Origin: a virus
DNA length: 55,701 nt
Virus record (IMG/VR): IMGVR_UViG_3300044675_003951
Span: 1-55,701 of that record
Reading direction: 5' to 3' (one strand)
The position numbers and the translations under genes are program-made. Below, piece by piece: positions 16,549 through 24,197 of this stretch (within the stretch, counting starts at the first letter, position 1; every line of letters starts with the position of its first letter). Below the pieces are notes generated by a model. That model saw only the letters and a program-made list of their open reading frames with translations, searched no databases and was not told the origin of the DNA.

Positions 16549-17615
16549 CGATATTGAACGTTTTCAATCTTGCCGTTGCTGAAAACCGCAGTAGCAGATG
16601 GACTGCCTAAGAATTGAATTGGCAAATATCCGGAACCTCCAGCAATCACATTGACTTGGCTGACCGTTCCGTTGCCGCCATATACCGCTTCTACTATGGC
16701 ACCGGCACCGTTGCCCAGAATCTGAACATAAGGTGCAGCAACATAGCTATAGCCTGGATTGGTCAGAGACACTCCTGTAACCACACCGTTGACCACAGTG
16801 ACTGTGCCGCTGGCTCCGTAACCGATTGAGTTGTTTAGAGCCAGTCGCAACAAGGGATGATAGCCCACAATGTTAAAATAGTCGCTAACTGTGTCGTCAA
16901 AATATTCACGAGATTCGCTGACATCATACCAGACACTTTCGTAGTTTTCAGCAGCTTGAACCTTAATGGCTCCGGTAAAGTGAACCAGGTCAAATTTTAC
17001 TGTGGTAAATGCAGCACCTGTGGTTTCAATTTGACTGCTGTAAAACTCAGTTGGTTGTATGCTGTTGATTGGTTGCGGGTTCAGTGCCCAGTCTGGATAA
17101 GATGTGGGTGCTGCGCTCACAAATTGATTCTTGCCGTAAATGTCAGGCACTGTGACTGGCTGGCTGGGCTGGAATTGTGGCAGTATGGAGTCTACAATAT
17201 TGCAGTCGGCACGAGCTTGGCTGTTGGCATCCACATACACAGCTTGTGCATAGTTGCCGGCCTTGCGTTCAATGCTGTAGCTGGCAGGCTGTGCTTGTAT
17301 GTTGATGGTGTCAGTGGTGTCTAGAACCACTTTAACACGCCCTGTGGTAGCACTCAACACTTCGCAGTCCTTTTGTACCAGCAGCTCGTCGCCGGCCTGG
17401 TTGATCACACGGAAAACAAACGTGCTACCTGTGATATTTACAGGTTTTTGGTCTTGGTTAATGAACTCAAACAAGAGAACATTGTCCACGCCTTTGTTGA
17501 TGGTTAGAGATTTTGCGTACACTGGATCATACCTTGCTGTGAAGTAGCCACCATCAGTGTTGACCAATAACACTCGGGTAATTTGTTGGTAAAGATAAAC
17601 GGTGGTGGAATACAT
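16545..17615 (-). CDS. Virion structural protein, probable baseplate or fibre component
   Basis: 356 residues. The N-terminal ~120 residues (LYQQITRVLLVNTDGGYF, GVDNVLLFEFINQDQKPVNI) look like an immunoglobulin-like beta domain similar to the BppU-type N-terminal domains of baseplate and fibre proteins in T4-like aquatic phages. The C-terminal ~75 residues carry paired repeats (VSLTNPGYSYVAAPYVQI and VNVIAGGSGYLPIQF) typical of phage tail and baseplate repeat modules. Its CTAAATA element ends only 5 nt before the ATG. No cleavage or enzyme motif is seen. Confidence 0.8.
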   Translation of the reverse strand: MYSTTVYLYQQITRVLLVNTDGGYFTARYDPVYAKSLTINKGVDNVLLFEFINQDQKPVNITGSTFVFRVINQAGDELLVQKDCEVLSATTGRVKVVLDTTDTINIQAQPASYSIERKAGNYAQAVYVDANSQARADCNIVDSILPQFQPSQPVTVPDIYGKNQFVSAAPTSYPDWALNPQPINSIQPTEFYSSQIETTGAAFTTVKFDLVHFTGAIKVQAAENYESVWYDVSESREYFDDTVSDYFNIVGYHPLLRLALNNSIGYGASGTVTVVNGVVTGVSLTNPGYSYVAAPYVQILGNGAGAIVEAVYGGNGTVSQVNVIAGGSGYLPIQFLGSPSATAVFSNGKIENVQYR

Positions 17616-17620
17616 TACTC

Positions 17621-17627
17621 TATTTAG
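17621..17627 (-). promoter_or_regulatory. T4-late-type promoter (CTAAATA), 5 nt before the ATG
   Basis: Minus-strand GCTAAATA, GAGTA, then the ATG at 17615. With T4 late initiation spacing the transcript would start at the start codon. It is paired with an opposing element at 17633-17640. Confidence 0.6.
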
Positions 17628-17632
17628 CTGCT

Positions 17633-17640
17633 AATAAATA
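17633..17640 (+). promoter_or_regulatory. T4-late-type promoter (AATAAATA), 6 nt before the ATG
   Basis: Plus-strand AATAAATA, then ACCCTG, then ATG at 17647. It is back-to-back with the minus-strand element 5 nt away; both predict leaderless or nearly leaderless messages. Confidence 0.6.
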
Positions 17641-17646
17641 ACCCTG

Positions 17647-18024
17647 ATGGGCAATAACATATTTGAAAAACTGACGGAAAAGTACCCCTTTATTACCTTG
17701 TGCGTTTACGCAAATCAAGAGTATGTGGGAGTGGTACAAAATCGTGATGACATTGTGACAACTATTTACGACTTTGGATCTGTTACAGATCAGTCTGACA
17801 AGATGTTATTTTTGGAACTGGCAAGTACTTGGTGGTGGGAAAGCAACAGAAGCATTCCTATAAACATTTTCTTGCGTAAAGAGTGGGATCAATTTCGTGT
17901 GACTTTGAGAACATTTGCCAACAAGGACCTGGAAATTTTACACGGTCCCATTTGTAGCCTTATGGATATTGCTCGTAAAAAATCCAAACGAAAATCAATT
18001 ACCTTGGTCAGGCGTATTGAGTAA
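17647..18024 (+). CDS. Conserved hypothetical T4-like phage protein
   Basis: 125 residues. A compact alpha/beta protein with the recognisable blocks YPFITLCVYANQEYVGVVQN, LFLELASTWWWESNRSIPIN, and FANKDLEILHGPICSLMDIA, and a basic C-terminus (RKKSKRKSITLVRRIE). No enzyme motif is evident. It is an isolated plus-strand gene between two minus-strand genes; its 3' end overlaps the DnaE-like gene tail-to-tail by 30 nt. Confidence 0.78.
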   Translation: MGNNIFEKLTEKYPFITLCVYANQEYVGVVQNRDDIVTTIYDFGSVTDQSDKMLFLELASTWWWESNRSIPINIFLRKEWDQFRVTLRTFANKDLEILHGPICSLMDIARKKSKRKSITLVRRIE

Positions 18025-18564
18025 ATTCATGTGCAGGGCCACCAAGGCAGCGTAGCTGATAGCATGTGCCTTTTTAAAAGTGTAACCCCGTGAATCATCA
18101 CCATTCCATACTTCAGCAAACACCTGATCCCAGGGCCGACGCTGTAGATGTGCTTTGCCTGGTCTAATGATACTGATAAAAGCAGCCATTCTAGGTATTG
18201 AATCAGGTTTCATTATCTTTAACAAATCCACATAATTGCCCACGTGTACCAGTTGGCTGGCCCAGGCTGTGTCAGTACATAATCGTTGCCAATTGGGCTC
18301 TTGTGCCAGTAGTGCTTCGTAGTGTTCGGGGCTTTGAACCAAGTTGTAAACACTCATGTTCAGCAGGTCTATCTTGAAGTAACCTCGCTGTTCTGCTGAC
18401 TCGTAGTCTAATGCTGCATGCCCGTTGACTGCATCTCGTGGAATGTCTGTGACATATATGCCTGAGTTGTGTCTACGTCCAGTGCTTTGTTGTGCAGGCA
18501 CATGCTGTATCAGTTGCAACACAGCATCTCTGTTGGGCACGTCAATGTCAATGTCCGCGCTCAT
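17995..18564 (-). CDS. Miniature DNA polymerase III alpha (DnaE)-like protein
   Basis: 189 residues that line up in order with widely spaced blocks of DnaE. ADIDIDVPNRDAVLQLI matches the E. coli block PDFDVDFCMEKRDQV that carries catalytic D401 and D403 (here D4 and D6). RHNSGIYVTDIP matches KHAGGVVIAP. GYFKIDLLNM matches the GLVKFDFLGL block with the third catalytic Asp (here D66). YVDLLKIMKPDSIPRMAAFI, then IIRPGKAHL, matches the MKDLIKRLQPD...ALFRPG region, and YTFKKAHAISYAAL matches the YGFNKSHSAAYAL region. PHP, thumb, beta-binding and OB regions are absent and the inter-motif spacers are cut down. Polymerase activity is unproven. It sits among replication genes. Confidence 0.75.
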   Translation of the reverse strand: MSADIDIDVPNRDAVLQLIQHVPAQQSTGRRHNSGIYVTDIPRDAVNGHAALDYESAEQRGYFKIDLLNMSVYNLVQSPEHYEALLAQEPNWQRLCTDTAWASQLVHVGNYVDLLKIMKPDSIPRMAAFISIIRPGKAHLQRRPWDQVFAEVWNGDDSRGYTFKKAHAISYAALVALHMNLLNTPDQGN

Positions 18565-18908
18565 TTAGTGTCACACAATGCTACAGTAATTTTTAGTGCA
18601 TCTTCTGCACGGTCTCTAGTCAACAAGGCATCAGCCACTGTGGGATGAGTCTTCGCTAATTCTTCAAGACGCTTTTCTTCAGTCATTTTGCGGCGAACCC
18701 ATTGTAAGGATTCCAAGGTCACCCCATCAAGACTGACCTGGACCATGCCGCTGGACATTATTATCCAAGAGTTGCCGTCATAAACTTCAACATTGTTATT
18801 GTTGTATCGGACCATGCCAGCACTGGTTCGAGTCATGTCAATATAGGGCGTCGAGGAACCGCTGGCAATAACATTTATTCCTGCCCCATTCATAATAGTG
18901 TTAATCAT
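18561..18908 (-). CDS. Hypothetical phage protein
   Basis: 115 residues in two parts. The first half is beta-type (GAGINVIASGSSTPYIDM, AGMVRYNNNNVEVYDGNSW) with the look of a virion surface or fibre module. The second half is helical (LESLQWVRRKMTEEKRLEEL, VADALLTRDRAEDALKITVAL). No function can be named. The stop overlaps the DnaE-like start by an ATGA junction and the start lies 1 nt after the zinc-finger protein gene. Confidence 0.72.
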   Translation of the reverse strand: MINTIMNGAGINVIASGSSTPYIDMTRTSAGMVRYNNNNVEVYDGNSWIIMSSGMVQVSLDGVTLESLQWVRRKMTEEKRLEELAKTHPTVADALLTRDRAEDALKITVALCDTK

Positions 18909-18909
18909 G

Positions 18910-19584
18910 TTACCATCCTGCCTTGGTTAAAATTTCTTGTGCATATGCTTGATCTTCGGAACGATCTCTAAAACGTTTTTGCCATACATCTGAATCAATG
19001 TAGCTCCAGATCATGGCCACCTGAGTGGGATCCAGGCCGCTCAAAAACTTTTGTCCTGATTCCGAGTTGTAAATCACCCATGGACTTATCCGTCCTGACG
19101 TTATTGCATGGCATGCTGCATTGGTATTACCATAACGCAAACAGTCATGTGCAGGATGGCCTGTGTTTTCTTGCCAGGTCATGCTGTATTCAATTGCTCG
19201 AGCCAGTGCATCATCCACTGCTTCTATTTGTAGATAGTACAGCAAGTATTCTGTATAGACTTTGTCACTGCACCAGTAGTCAATCTTTTTCTGTGCCTTT
19301 AATAGCCACAGCATGAACTGAGCTGGATTGATTGTGCGAGTGTCCACGCAGTAACGCCCAAATTTCACAAAGGCTCGATAGTAGGCTGATCCAGCAAAGT
19401 CTTCGTAGGTTTTGTTACGGGACGATCCTTGCATGGTTTCGTAGAATCGCAGATATGCTTGAAACCCAAGCCTGACTCCGGGATCGTCCTTTTGTAATGC
19501 ACGGCGTTTGGGCTCGCACACATGCACTTCAATAGAAGTTTCCTTTACAAAAGTTTTCTTGCAGTAAGCACATGCAAATGTCAT
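18910..19584 (-). CDS. Conserved T4-like phage protein with N-terminal zinc finger
   Basis: 224 residues. An N-terminal C2HC-type finger (CAYCKKTFVKETSIEVHVC, residues 5-23) is followed by EPKRRALQKDDPGVRLGFQA and a long helical body with conserved-looking blocks KFGRYCVDTRTINPAQF, LRYGNTNAACHAITSGRISP, and WSYIDSDVWQKRF. I recognise it as a conserved protein of T4-like aquatic phages without assigned function. The finger suggests nucleic-acid or protein binding. It overlaps the SGNH-like gene stop by 4 nt. Confidence 0.82.
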   Translation of the reverse strand: MTFACAYCKKTFVKETSIEVHVCEPKRRALQKDDPGVRLGFQAYLRFYETMQGSSRNKTYEDFAGSAYYRAFVKFGRYCVDTRTINPAQFMLWLLKAQKKIDYWCSDKVYTEYLLYYLQIEAVDDALARAIEYSMTWQENTGHPAHDCLRYGNTNAACHAITSGRISPWVIYNSESGQKFLSGLDPTQVAMIWSYIDSDVWQKRFRDRSEDQAYAQEILTKAGW

Positions 19585-20300
19585 GCTAGTAGTTTACTAT
19601 CTTTAATGTACTGTGTCAAATGAGTATTGATCATCAAATGATGTCCAGCAAGTGGATGAGTCATGTCTGATGGCACATATTGACTTCCTTCGGAATAGAT
19701 TGTGGCAGCAACTTTATGCATGTGTTGCCACGCAATTGATCGCCAGGCAAACCCGTCTTTGATGCCCGTATTGTTTTTTAAAAGTTCAAAACGAGAATCT
19801 TCAAGGAATTCCTGATAAATGTTGTCTGCTTGTTGATACATCAGCACACGGTGGCCGCGAGCAATCAAACTGTCCTGCAAACTCAACATGCGGTACATTA
19901 GATCTTCCAATCGATCTGTAATGCTATGAAGTTCACTTTTGAGCTTGAGTTTTATCCATTGTTTGGTGTCCTGATCAGTCCAGTGTGGCACCCATTGATT
20001 TTGAAATTGTTGATTTTGAGGGTTGGTCCATACCCCTTCAAACTCACGAGTGGTATCTTGATACAAAATAGGCCATTCAAGCCTGCTAAGGAATGTCATA
20101 CCCAGTAAATAAAACGTGGGCACTGTGGTTTGATAACTGTGTTTGAGAGTGGTACGTATAATACGAGAGTTTGCACTACCGCCAATGGCTAGGCTGAAAC
20201 AATTGGCAATACCAAGTTGTTGTGCTAGATCAACATGGCCGCCACCTTGAGCGTACATGTCCATGTAACTGCAACCATTGACCACTAACTGTTGAATCAT
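19581..20300 (-). CDS. SGNH-hydrolase-like protein
   Basis: 239 residues. VVNGCSYMDM carries the block I serine (G-C-S-Y in place of G-D-S), IGGSANSRI is the block III G-x-N type motif, and SDMTHPLAGHHL supplies a C-terminal D-x-x-H. The catalytic Ser, Asn, Asp and His of the superfamily therefore all have candidates. Members act as esterases, lipases or glycan de-acylases. The phage substrate is unknown; host surface glycan is a reasonable guess given the glycan genes elsewhere. It overlaps its neighbours on both sides by ATGA junctions. Confidence 0.72.
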   Translation of the reverse strand: MIQQLVVNGCSYMDMYAQGGGHVDLAQQLGIANCFSLAIGGSANSRIIRTTLKHSYQTTVPTFYLLGMTFLSRLEWPILYQDTTREFEGVWTNPQNQQFQNQWVPHWTDQDTKQWIKLKLKSELHSITDRLEDLMYRMLSLQDSLIARGHRVLMYQQADNIYQEFLEDSRFELLKNNTGIKDGFAWRSIAWQHMHKVAATIYSEGSQYVPSDMTHPLAGHHLMINTHLTQYIKDSKLLA

Positions 20301-20743
20301 TTCTTATCAAGGCCAGTACTCTTGTGATAAGCGTCAATTTCTTTTTGTGAGACTATCTGCATCATGACGTCGATCTCATCGTCTTTGTAGTGCGGAAACA
20401 TTGCGGCCAGTGCTTTGCGTTTGGTGCCGGCACCTGCTTCTTTCTTTTTGGGCGCAATCCAGTTATGACGTAGCGCACCCATGCCCGGGCTTGCAGCAGT
20501 TGCACACAACCATTGCAGTTTGGGGTGCTTGCTGAGTGTAAAGAAATGCTTGTTCACATAGTGATTGGCACTTTGTACATAATACTCTTGTAGTTCGCGG
20601 GAGCCTTCTACTGCACTGCTCCAGCGTATCATGAGAAATGTGCTAAACTTCTTGCGTTCTTCCGTATCTAAGCTGTCGTAGAAGTCTCTGTTCTTGAGAT
20701 CCAGTTGGCGCATTTCGTTGCCAATATGTAGTTTATCACTCAT
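20297..20743 (-). CDS. Conserved T4-like phage protein, possible gp62-type clamp-loader subunit
   Basis: 148 residues, helical, with the conserved-looking blocks KKFSTFLMIRWSSAVEGS, NKHFFTLSKHPKLQWLCAT, and SPGMGALRHNWI. The pattern of a helical N-half, then K/R-x-x-W-type residues and a basic linker recalls the small clamp-loader subunit gp62 of T4-like phages, and the genes around it are replication genes. The similarity is weak, and neither the gp44 partner nor the gp45 clamp is in the window, so the assignment is tentative. It overlaps both neighbours. Confidence 0.7.
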   Translation of the reverse strand: MSDKLHIGNEMRQLDLKNRDFYDSLDTEERKKFSTFLMIRWSSAVEGSRELQEYYVQSANHYVNKHFFTLSKHPKLQWLCATAASPGMGALRHNWIAPKKKEAGAGTKRKALAAMFPHYKDDEIDVMMQIVSQKEIDAYHKSTGLDKK

Positions 20744-20993
20744 TGGTTTTACTAAGTTGGTAAATCATTATAGCACGTTCTAATGCATCTTGTAAAGCAG
20801 GATTGGTCCGGGCAGCTTGTCTAATCTGACCCCACAGTTTTTCTTCCTGTATATGATCAACCAACGGTCTGCCATCAATGGTGCGGGCGTCGTAGCCGAC
20901 TACTTCACGGTCCAGGGCACCAGACTCTCTTCTGAACACAGTGTCGCCGACCCGTTCGTAAATGTAGGTTGCGCCTGGTTTAAGCTGGCCCAT
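20736..20993 (-). CDS. Small hypothetical phage protein
   Basis: 85 residues starting MGQLKPGATYIYERVGDTVF; seven more residues are possible from an upstream in-frame ATG. An N-terminal beta-hairpin (ATYIYERVGDTVFRRESG) with DPVYD-like loops is followed by a helical part (LWGQIRQAARTNPALQDALE). The ATG chosen overlaps the end of a 47-residue gene by 14 nt, and its stop overlaps the 148-residue gene. Unknown function; the compact overlapping layout supports it being real. Confidence 0.68.
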   Translation of the reverse strand: MGQLKPGATYIYERVGDTVFRRESGALDREVVGYDARTIDGRPLVDHIQEEKLWGQIRQAARTNPALQDALERAIMIYQLSKTNE

Positions 20994-21123
20994 ATGTGTA
21001 ACCGTATTGTGCATGTGCCCAGTGCAAGAATCGTTCTAGTCCTTCTCGATCGTCAGGATAGCTTTCCGCATATATCCTGACCAGGCGAGCAAGTGTTTCA
21101 AATAACTGAGGTTCTGTGTACAT
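20980..21123 (-). CDS. Very small conserved-looking phage protein (47 aa)
   Basis: 47 residues beginning MYTEPQLFETLARLVRIYAE and ending AQYGYTYGPA, with an acidic middle DDREGLERF and HWAHAQYGY. The ATG forms a TAATG junction with the stop of the preceding 166-residue gene, so it is translationally coupled. The frame is open across the whole otherwise unassigned gap and the composition is protein-like. It is too short for a fold assignment. Confidence 0.65.
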   Translation of the reverse strand: MYTEPQLFETLARLVRIYAESYPDDREGLERFLHWAHAQYGYTYGPA

Positions 21124-21623
21124 TACCAAGCCTTGTTGTAGTCCACGATTTCACAATTGCGGCTGACGTCTTTGACAAAGTACACACAGTCAGGTTCTGC
21201 ATCATCATTCAGAGGCACTGCCAGCATCTGCCCATTTTTTAATTTGGGTGCATACCAGTTTACTTCATGGTAAACATCCAGAATTTCAATGTCTGGAAAA
21301 CTGGGTCTGTAGCTAGTAAGCGGATTGAATTGAAACACCTTGAATCCGCGATCGTTGATACTGGTCAACGGCAATACCTCTAGATCACCAACATCGGGCT
21401 CGCCTATTAGAATTTGCCAGTCCATGGGCATTTTGATAGTGGCATTACCAATTCTCAACACTAGTGCAGGAGCGTTAAAACTCTCTAAAAAGATCAAAGG
21501 AATGAAATGATAATCAGGATCTTGGGGGTTTGAATTATCCAAGATAGCAAATCTCATATCATCTACTTCTTCAGGCAGATGATCAAGATCATAATAAGTG
21601 TTGTCTAGTGTTAGAATTCGCAT
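21123..21623 (-). CDS. Conserved hypothetical T4-like phage protein
   Basis: 166 residues, mixed alpha/beta, acidic, with MRILTLDNTYYDLDHLPEEV at the start and blocks IKMPMDWQILIGEPDVGDLE, GFKVFQFNPL and WYAPKLKNGQMLAVPL. The last blocks look like a ligand- or protein-binding beta domain. No catalytic motif. A sigma70-type promoter lies immediately upstream, its -10 ending 6 nt before the ATG, so the message is predicted to be leaderless. It heads a run of small overlapping genes. Confidence 0.75.
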   Translation of the reverse strand: MRILTLDNTYYDLDHLPEEVDDMRFAILDNSNPQDPDYHFIPLIFLESFNAPALVLRIGNATIKMPMDWQILIGEPDVGDLEVLPLTSINDRGFKVFQFNPLTSYRPSFPDIEILDVYHEVNWYAPKLKNGQMLAVPLNDDAEPDCVYFVKDVSRNCEIVDYNKAW

Positions 21624-21629
21624 GTGTTA

Positions 21630-21658
21630 ATAATATAGTGTTTGTGCCACAAAGTCAA
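21630..21658 (-). promoter_or_regulatory. Sigma70-type promoter, 6 nt before the ATG
   Basis: TTGACT (21653-21658), 17-nt spacer, TATTAT (21630-21635) on the minus strand, then TAACAC and the ATG at 21623. Normal initiation spacing puts +1 at the start codon. Confidence 0.6.
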
Positions 21659-21661
21659 CCA

Positions 21662-23131
21662 TTAGTTGATCTTCATCCAGTCTAGTTTCTCTGCTGAGAA
21701 CGGATAATTGGCTTCTTTGTAGAATTGTTTGCGTTTGGTAAGATGGCGTTTGGCAAACTTGCATGTGCTGGTTATGTCCCAGATCTGCACATGATCTTTG
21801 TCTTCGGCTTTGCGAATACCACGTCCAATTGACTGGATAACTCTAACAAATGATTTGCCTGGTTCAATCAGCACAAGATTAAAGATTCGCGGTATGTTAA
21901 TACCCACAGCAGCCACACCATAAGTGGCCACAATGATCTTGTCTGTGGCATCTGCTACTTCGTCATATTCTTCTTGCCTCTTTGTGCCCTTTGTTGCTCC
22001 GGACACAAACACAGCTTTTTCTCCCAGTCGTGCTACCAGTTGTCTACCACACTCTGTGCGGTCAACCAGCACTAAGGTATTGCCAGTTTCGTTTACTCGA
22101 CGCACCAGATCTGCTATGGTGTCTAATCTACCTGACTCTTCTAGCAGGTATTTTAGCTCGCTTTGATAGTTGCTGTATTCCACATGGTCTATCAGTTGCA
22201 CGATGTTCACATGGCACTGGGCCAGCACGCCACGATCCTGTAGTTCACTGGCACTGAGCTTGCTGATAACAGGGCCCAGGCTTACCAGCAGACTTTGGCT
22301 TTCAAACTTTTCTTTGGGCACAGTTCCTGTCAACCCCCATCGAATTGGCACTCTAGCCATGACACCTGTAAGCAAGGTTTTTAAGGCATCTGCTTTGGCC
22401 ATGTGTACTTCGTCCACAATCACACAAACCACGCCTTCGATAAAGTCCTGAATGTCCACTTCGGCTTCGCCTGACTTGGTTTTCTTCATCATGTTGTTTA
22501 GACTTTGCCATGTGCATATGGTGTGGGTTCGGTCGTAGTCTTTTTGATCACCGAAGTACACGCCCACATCCAGGCCTAGATTGACATAGTCTTTTTCTGT
22601 TTGTGTTACCAAGCTCTTGTTGGGTACAATAATGATACTGCGACCATATGCTTCCACGCTCTTGCTCAAGGCAGCAGTCATGAGTGTTTTGCCTGCGCCT
22701 GTGGCCACTTCTTGTATGCACTGCGGATTCTGCAGATAGTTGTTCACAATCTCTACTTGATAGTCACGCAACAAGATGGGTTGACCCACAGTAGGATGCC
22801 CCTGAGGCCAAGTTTTGTGTGCAAATGAATCTTCTGTTACCTGCACAAAATCAAACACAGTGGAATAATCACGTTGATCATCCAGTTCAATGTCATAATC
22901 ATATTGTTCTAGAATAGGAATTATTTCGGGCAAGAGATTGATGTAGCTGGACCCACCCAATTGAAAGTAAGCTACCTTGCCATCCCACCGACCCAGTCTC
23001 ACTGCGGGTTGATATCTTGCCCCAGGAATTTCATACTTGAATGTGTTAACCAGTTTCTTTCTACAGTCAAGATCCAGGCCTTCGATCTTGATATTGACTT
23101 CATCTCGTATGATTATTGTTGCTTGTTTCAT
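21662..23131 (-). CDS. uvsW: DNA helicase UvsW (SF2, recombination and fork-remodelling)
   Basis: Superfamily 2 helicase that unwinds branched DNA and R-loops in T4-type recombination-dependent replication. 489 residues: an N-terminal UvsW-type domain (1 to about 100), Q-type region LLRDYQVEIV, Walker A VATGAGKT near 142-149, DEVH box near 241 (VIVDEVHMAKA), motif III LTGTVP, and motif VI QSIGRGIRKA near 428. It starts through an ATGA overlap with the preceding gene. Length and motif order match the T4 family. Confidence 0.94.
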   Translation of the reverse strand: MKQATIIIRDEVNIKIEGLDLDCRKKLVNTFKYEIPGARYQPAVRLGRWDGKVAYFQLGGSSYINLLPEIIPILEQYDYDIELDDQRDYSTVFDFVQVTEDSFAHKTWPQGHPTVGQPILLRDYQVEIVNNYLQNPQCIQEVATGAGKTLMTAALSKSVEAYGRSIIIVPNKSLVTQTEKDYVNLGLDVGVYFGDQKDYDRTHTICTWQSLNNMMKKTKSGEAEVDIQDFIEGVVCVIVDEVHMAKADALKTLLTGVMARVPIRWGLTGTVPKEKFESQSLLVSLGPVISKLSASELQDRGVLAQCHVNIVQLIDHVEYSNYQSELKYLLEESGRLDTIADLVRRVNETGNTLVLVDRTECGRQLVARLGEKAVFVSGATKGTKRQEEYDEVADATDKIIVATYGVAAVGINIPRIFNLVLIEPGKSFVRVIQSIGRGIRKAEDKDHVQIWDITSTCKFAKRHLTKRKQFYKEANYPFSAEKLDWMKIN

Positions 23132-23988
23132 TGTATAGTAACTTGTTGCACATGTTGTCTTTGTGCAATCTTTTGTAGTAAATCTTTTTTGTCGGCACTG
23201 TACTCTAGATCAGCTACAGGAAAACGCAAAGGCTGCGCTTTTATATTATACACATTTTTTATGCCGTGTGCAAGAAAAAAGTCTTGATGCTGACGAATAT
23301 AATTGTCAACGTTGGCGTATTTCTTAAGCAAGCTACGATTGCCAAATTGAACATTAAAATCAGCACTGTAATGATCAAATGGTTTGAATGCTTCGTCGGC
23401 AATGTACTTATCATTGTCATGTGCTAGATCTTCTGCAGTTTTGCCAATTTCGCAGTAGTTCAAATACACTGTACCAAATGTGATTTCTGAGGTGCCGTAT
23501 TCTTGTTGCAATTCGGTGTTTAATCTTTCAGTTTTGGGCATGCCAAACCAAGTACATACCAATCGAGGATCGCTCTGGGCCAATGCTGTTTCACATCTGT
23601 GAACTGCTATGTTTAATTCTGCCAGTGCCTGCTGTACTGACAAAGGTGCGGTGTTCCAGTATTGGGTATTTTGTTGGTCCAGTAGTCCGTGATATTTTTC
23701 AAATATATTGTGAAGATAGTTCAAACAATCCTGTGTGTATTCAAATGGCCTTGTGATGATTGGCGAATGTGCATTGATTGTTGAGATGCATTGTTGGATT
23801 ATATCAACTGCTCGAGATTTTTCTTGCTCCGGGGTGTTGAATCCGTAAAATCTTTTGGGATGATCTAATGGATAATTTCCACGGGCCTGCATTCTGTTAA
23901 CCCACAACTTGGCCACGGGAGTGTTGCGAATTTGAAATTGAAGAGTCAGCGGGTCAGACTGCCCTAGCACAATAACAAGATGTTTCAT
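23128..23988 (-). CDS. Hypothetical phage protein
   Basis: 286 residues from MKHLVIVLGQSDPLTLQF; nine extra upstream codons are possible but would run towards the terminator. The N-terminal hydrophobic strand followed by a polar loop (VIVLGQSD) could be a nucleotide- or sugar-binding edge. The body is helical with many His, Gln and Tyr, including KPFDHYSADFNVQFGNRSLL. I cannot assign a family. It lies directly upstream of uvsW with a 4-nt overlap, behind the terminator at 24022-24052. Confidence 0.68.
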   Translation of the reverse strand: MKHLVIVLGQSDPLTLQFQIRNTPVAKLWVNRMQARGNYPLDHPKRFYGFNTPEQEKSRAVDIIQQCISTINAHSPIITRPFEYTQDCLNYLHNIFEKYHGLLDQQNTQYWNTAPLSVQQALAELNIAVHRCETALAQSDPRLVCTWFGMPKTERLNTELQQEYGTSEITFGTVYLNYCEIGKTAEDLAHDNDKYIADEAFKPFDHYSADFNVQFGNRSLLKKYANVDNYIRQHQDFFLAHGIKNVYNIKAQPLRFPVADLEYSADKKDLLQKIAQRQHVQQVTIQ

Positions 23989-24021
23989 TGTGCTAGTGTA
24001 CACTTGTTGTTGCAAGAAGTC

Positions 24022-24052
24022 AAAAAAACAGGTACCGTTTTAAGGGTACCTG
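24022..24052 (-). terminator. Rho-independent terminator downstream of the ATPase and 35-aa genes
   Basis: On the minus strand an 8-bp perfect stem CAGGTACC / GGTACCTG with an 8-nt loop is followed by seven T residues. It lies about 37 nt after the stop of the 35-residue gene and separates the AAA+ unit from the uvsW unit. Confidence 0.9.
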
Positions 24053-24088
24053 CCAAAAGCCCGGGCCGGAGCCAACCAGCGCCCAGGA

Positions 24089-24196
24089 TTATTTGTTGAT
24101 TTCTTTTACAATAAAGCCTGCTTCGGCCTGTTCGTCTGCTTCGTACTGGGTGTCCACAGCATACAAGAACAAGTCACCATCCCAAATTTCAAACAT
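24089..24196 (-). CDS. Very small acidic phage protein (35 aa)
   Basis: 35 residues, MFEIWDGDLFLYAVDTQYEA at the start and GFIVKEINK at the end. The ATG lies just after the ATPase stop (TAATATG), so it is co-translated with the ATPase, and a strong terminator follows. The sequence has an amphipathic beta-then-helix character and composition unlike random reading. Similar tiny proteins starting MFE-W-DGD occur in T4-like phages, as far as I recall; function unknown. Confidence 0.65.
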   Translation of the reverse strand: MFEIWDGDLFLYAVDTQYEADEQAEAGFIVKEINK

Positions 24197-24197
24197 A

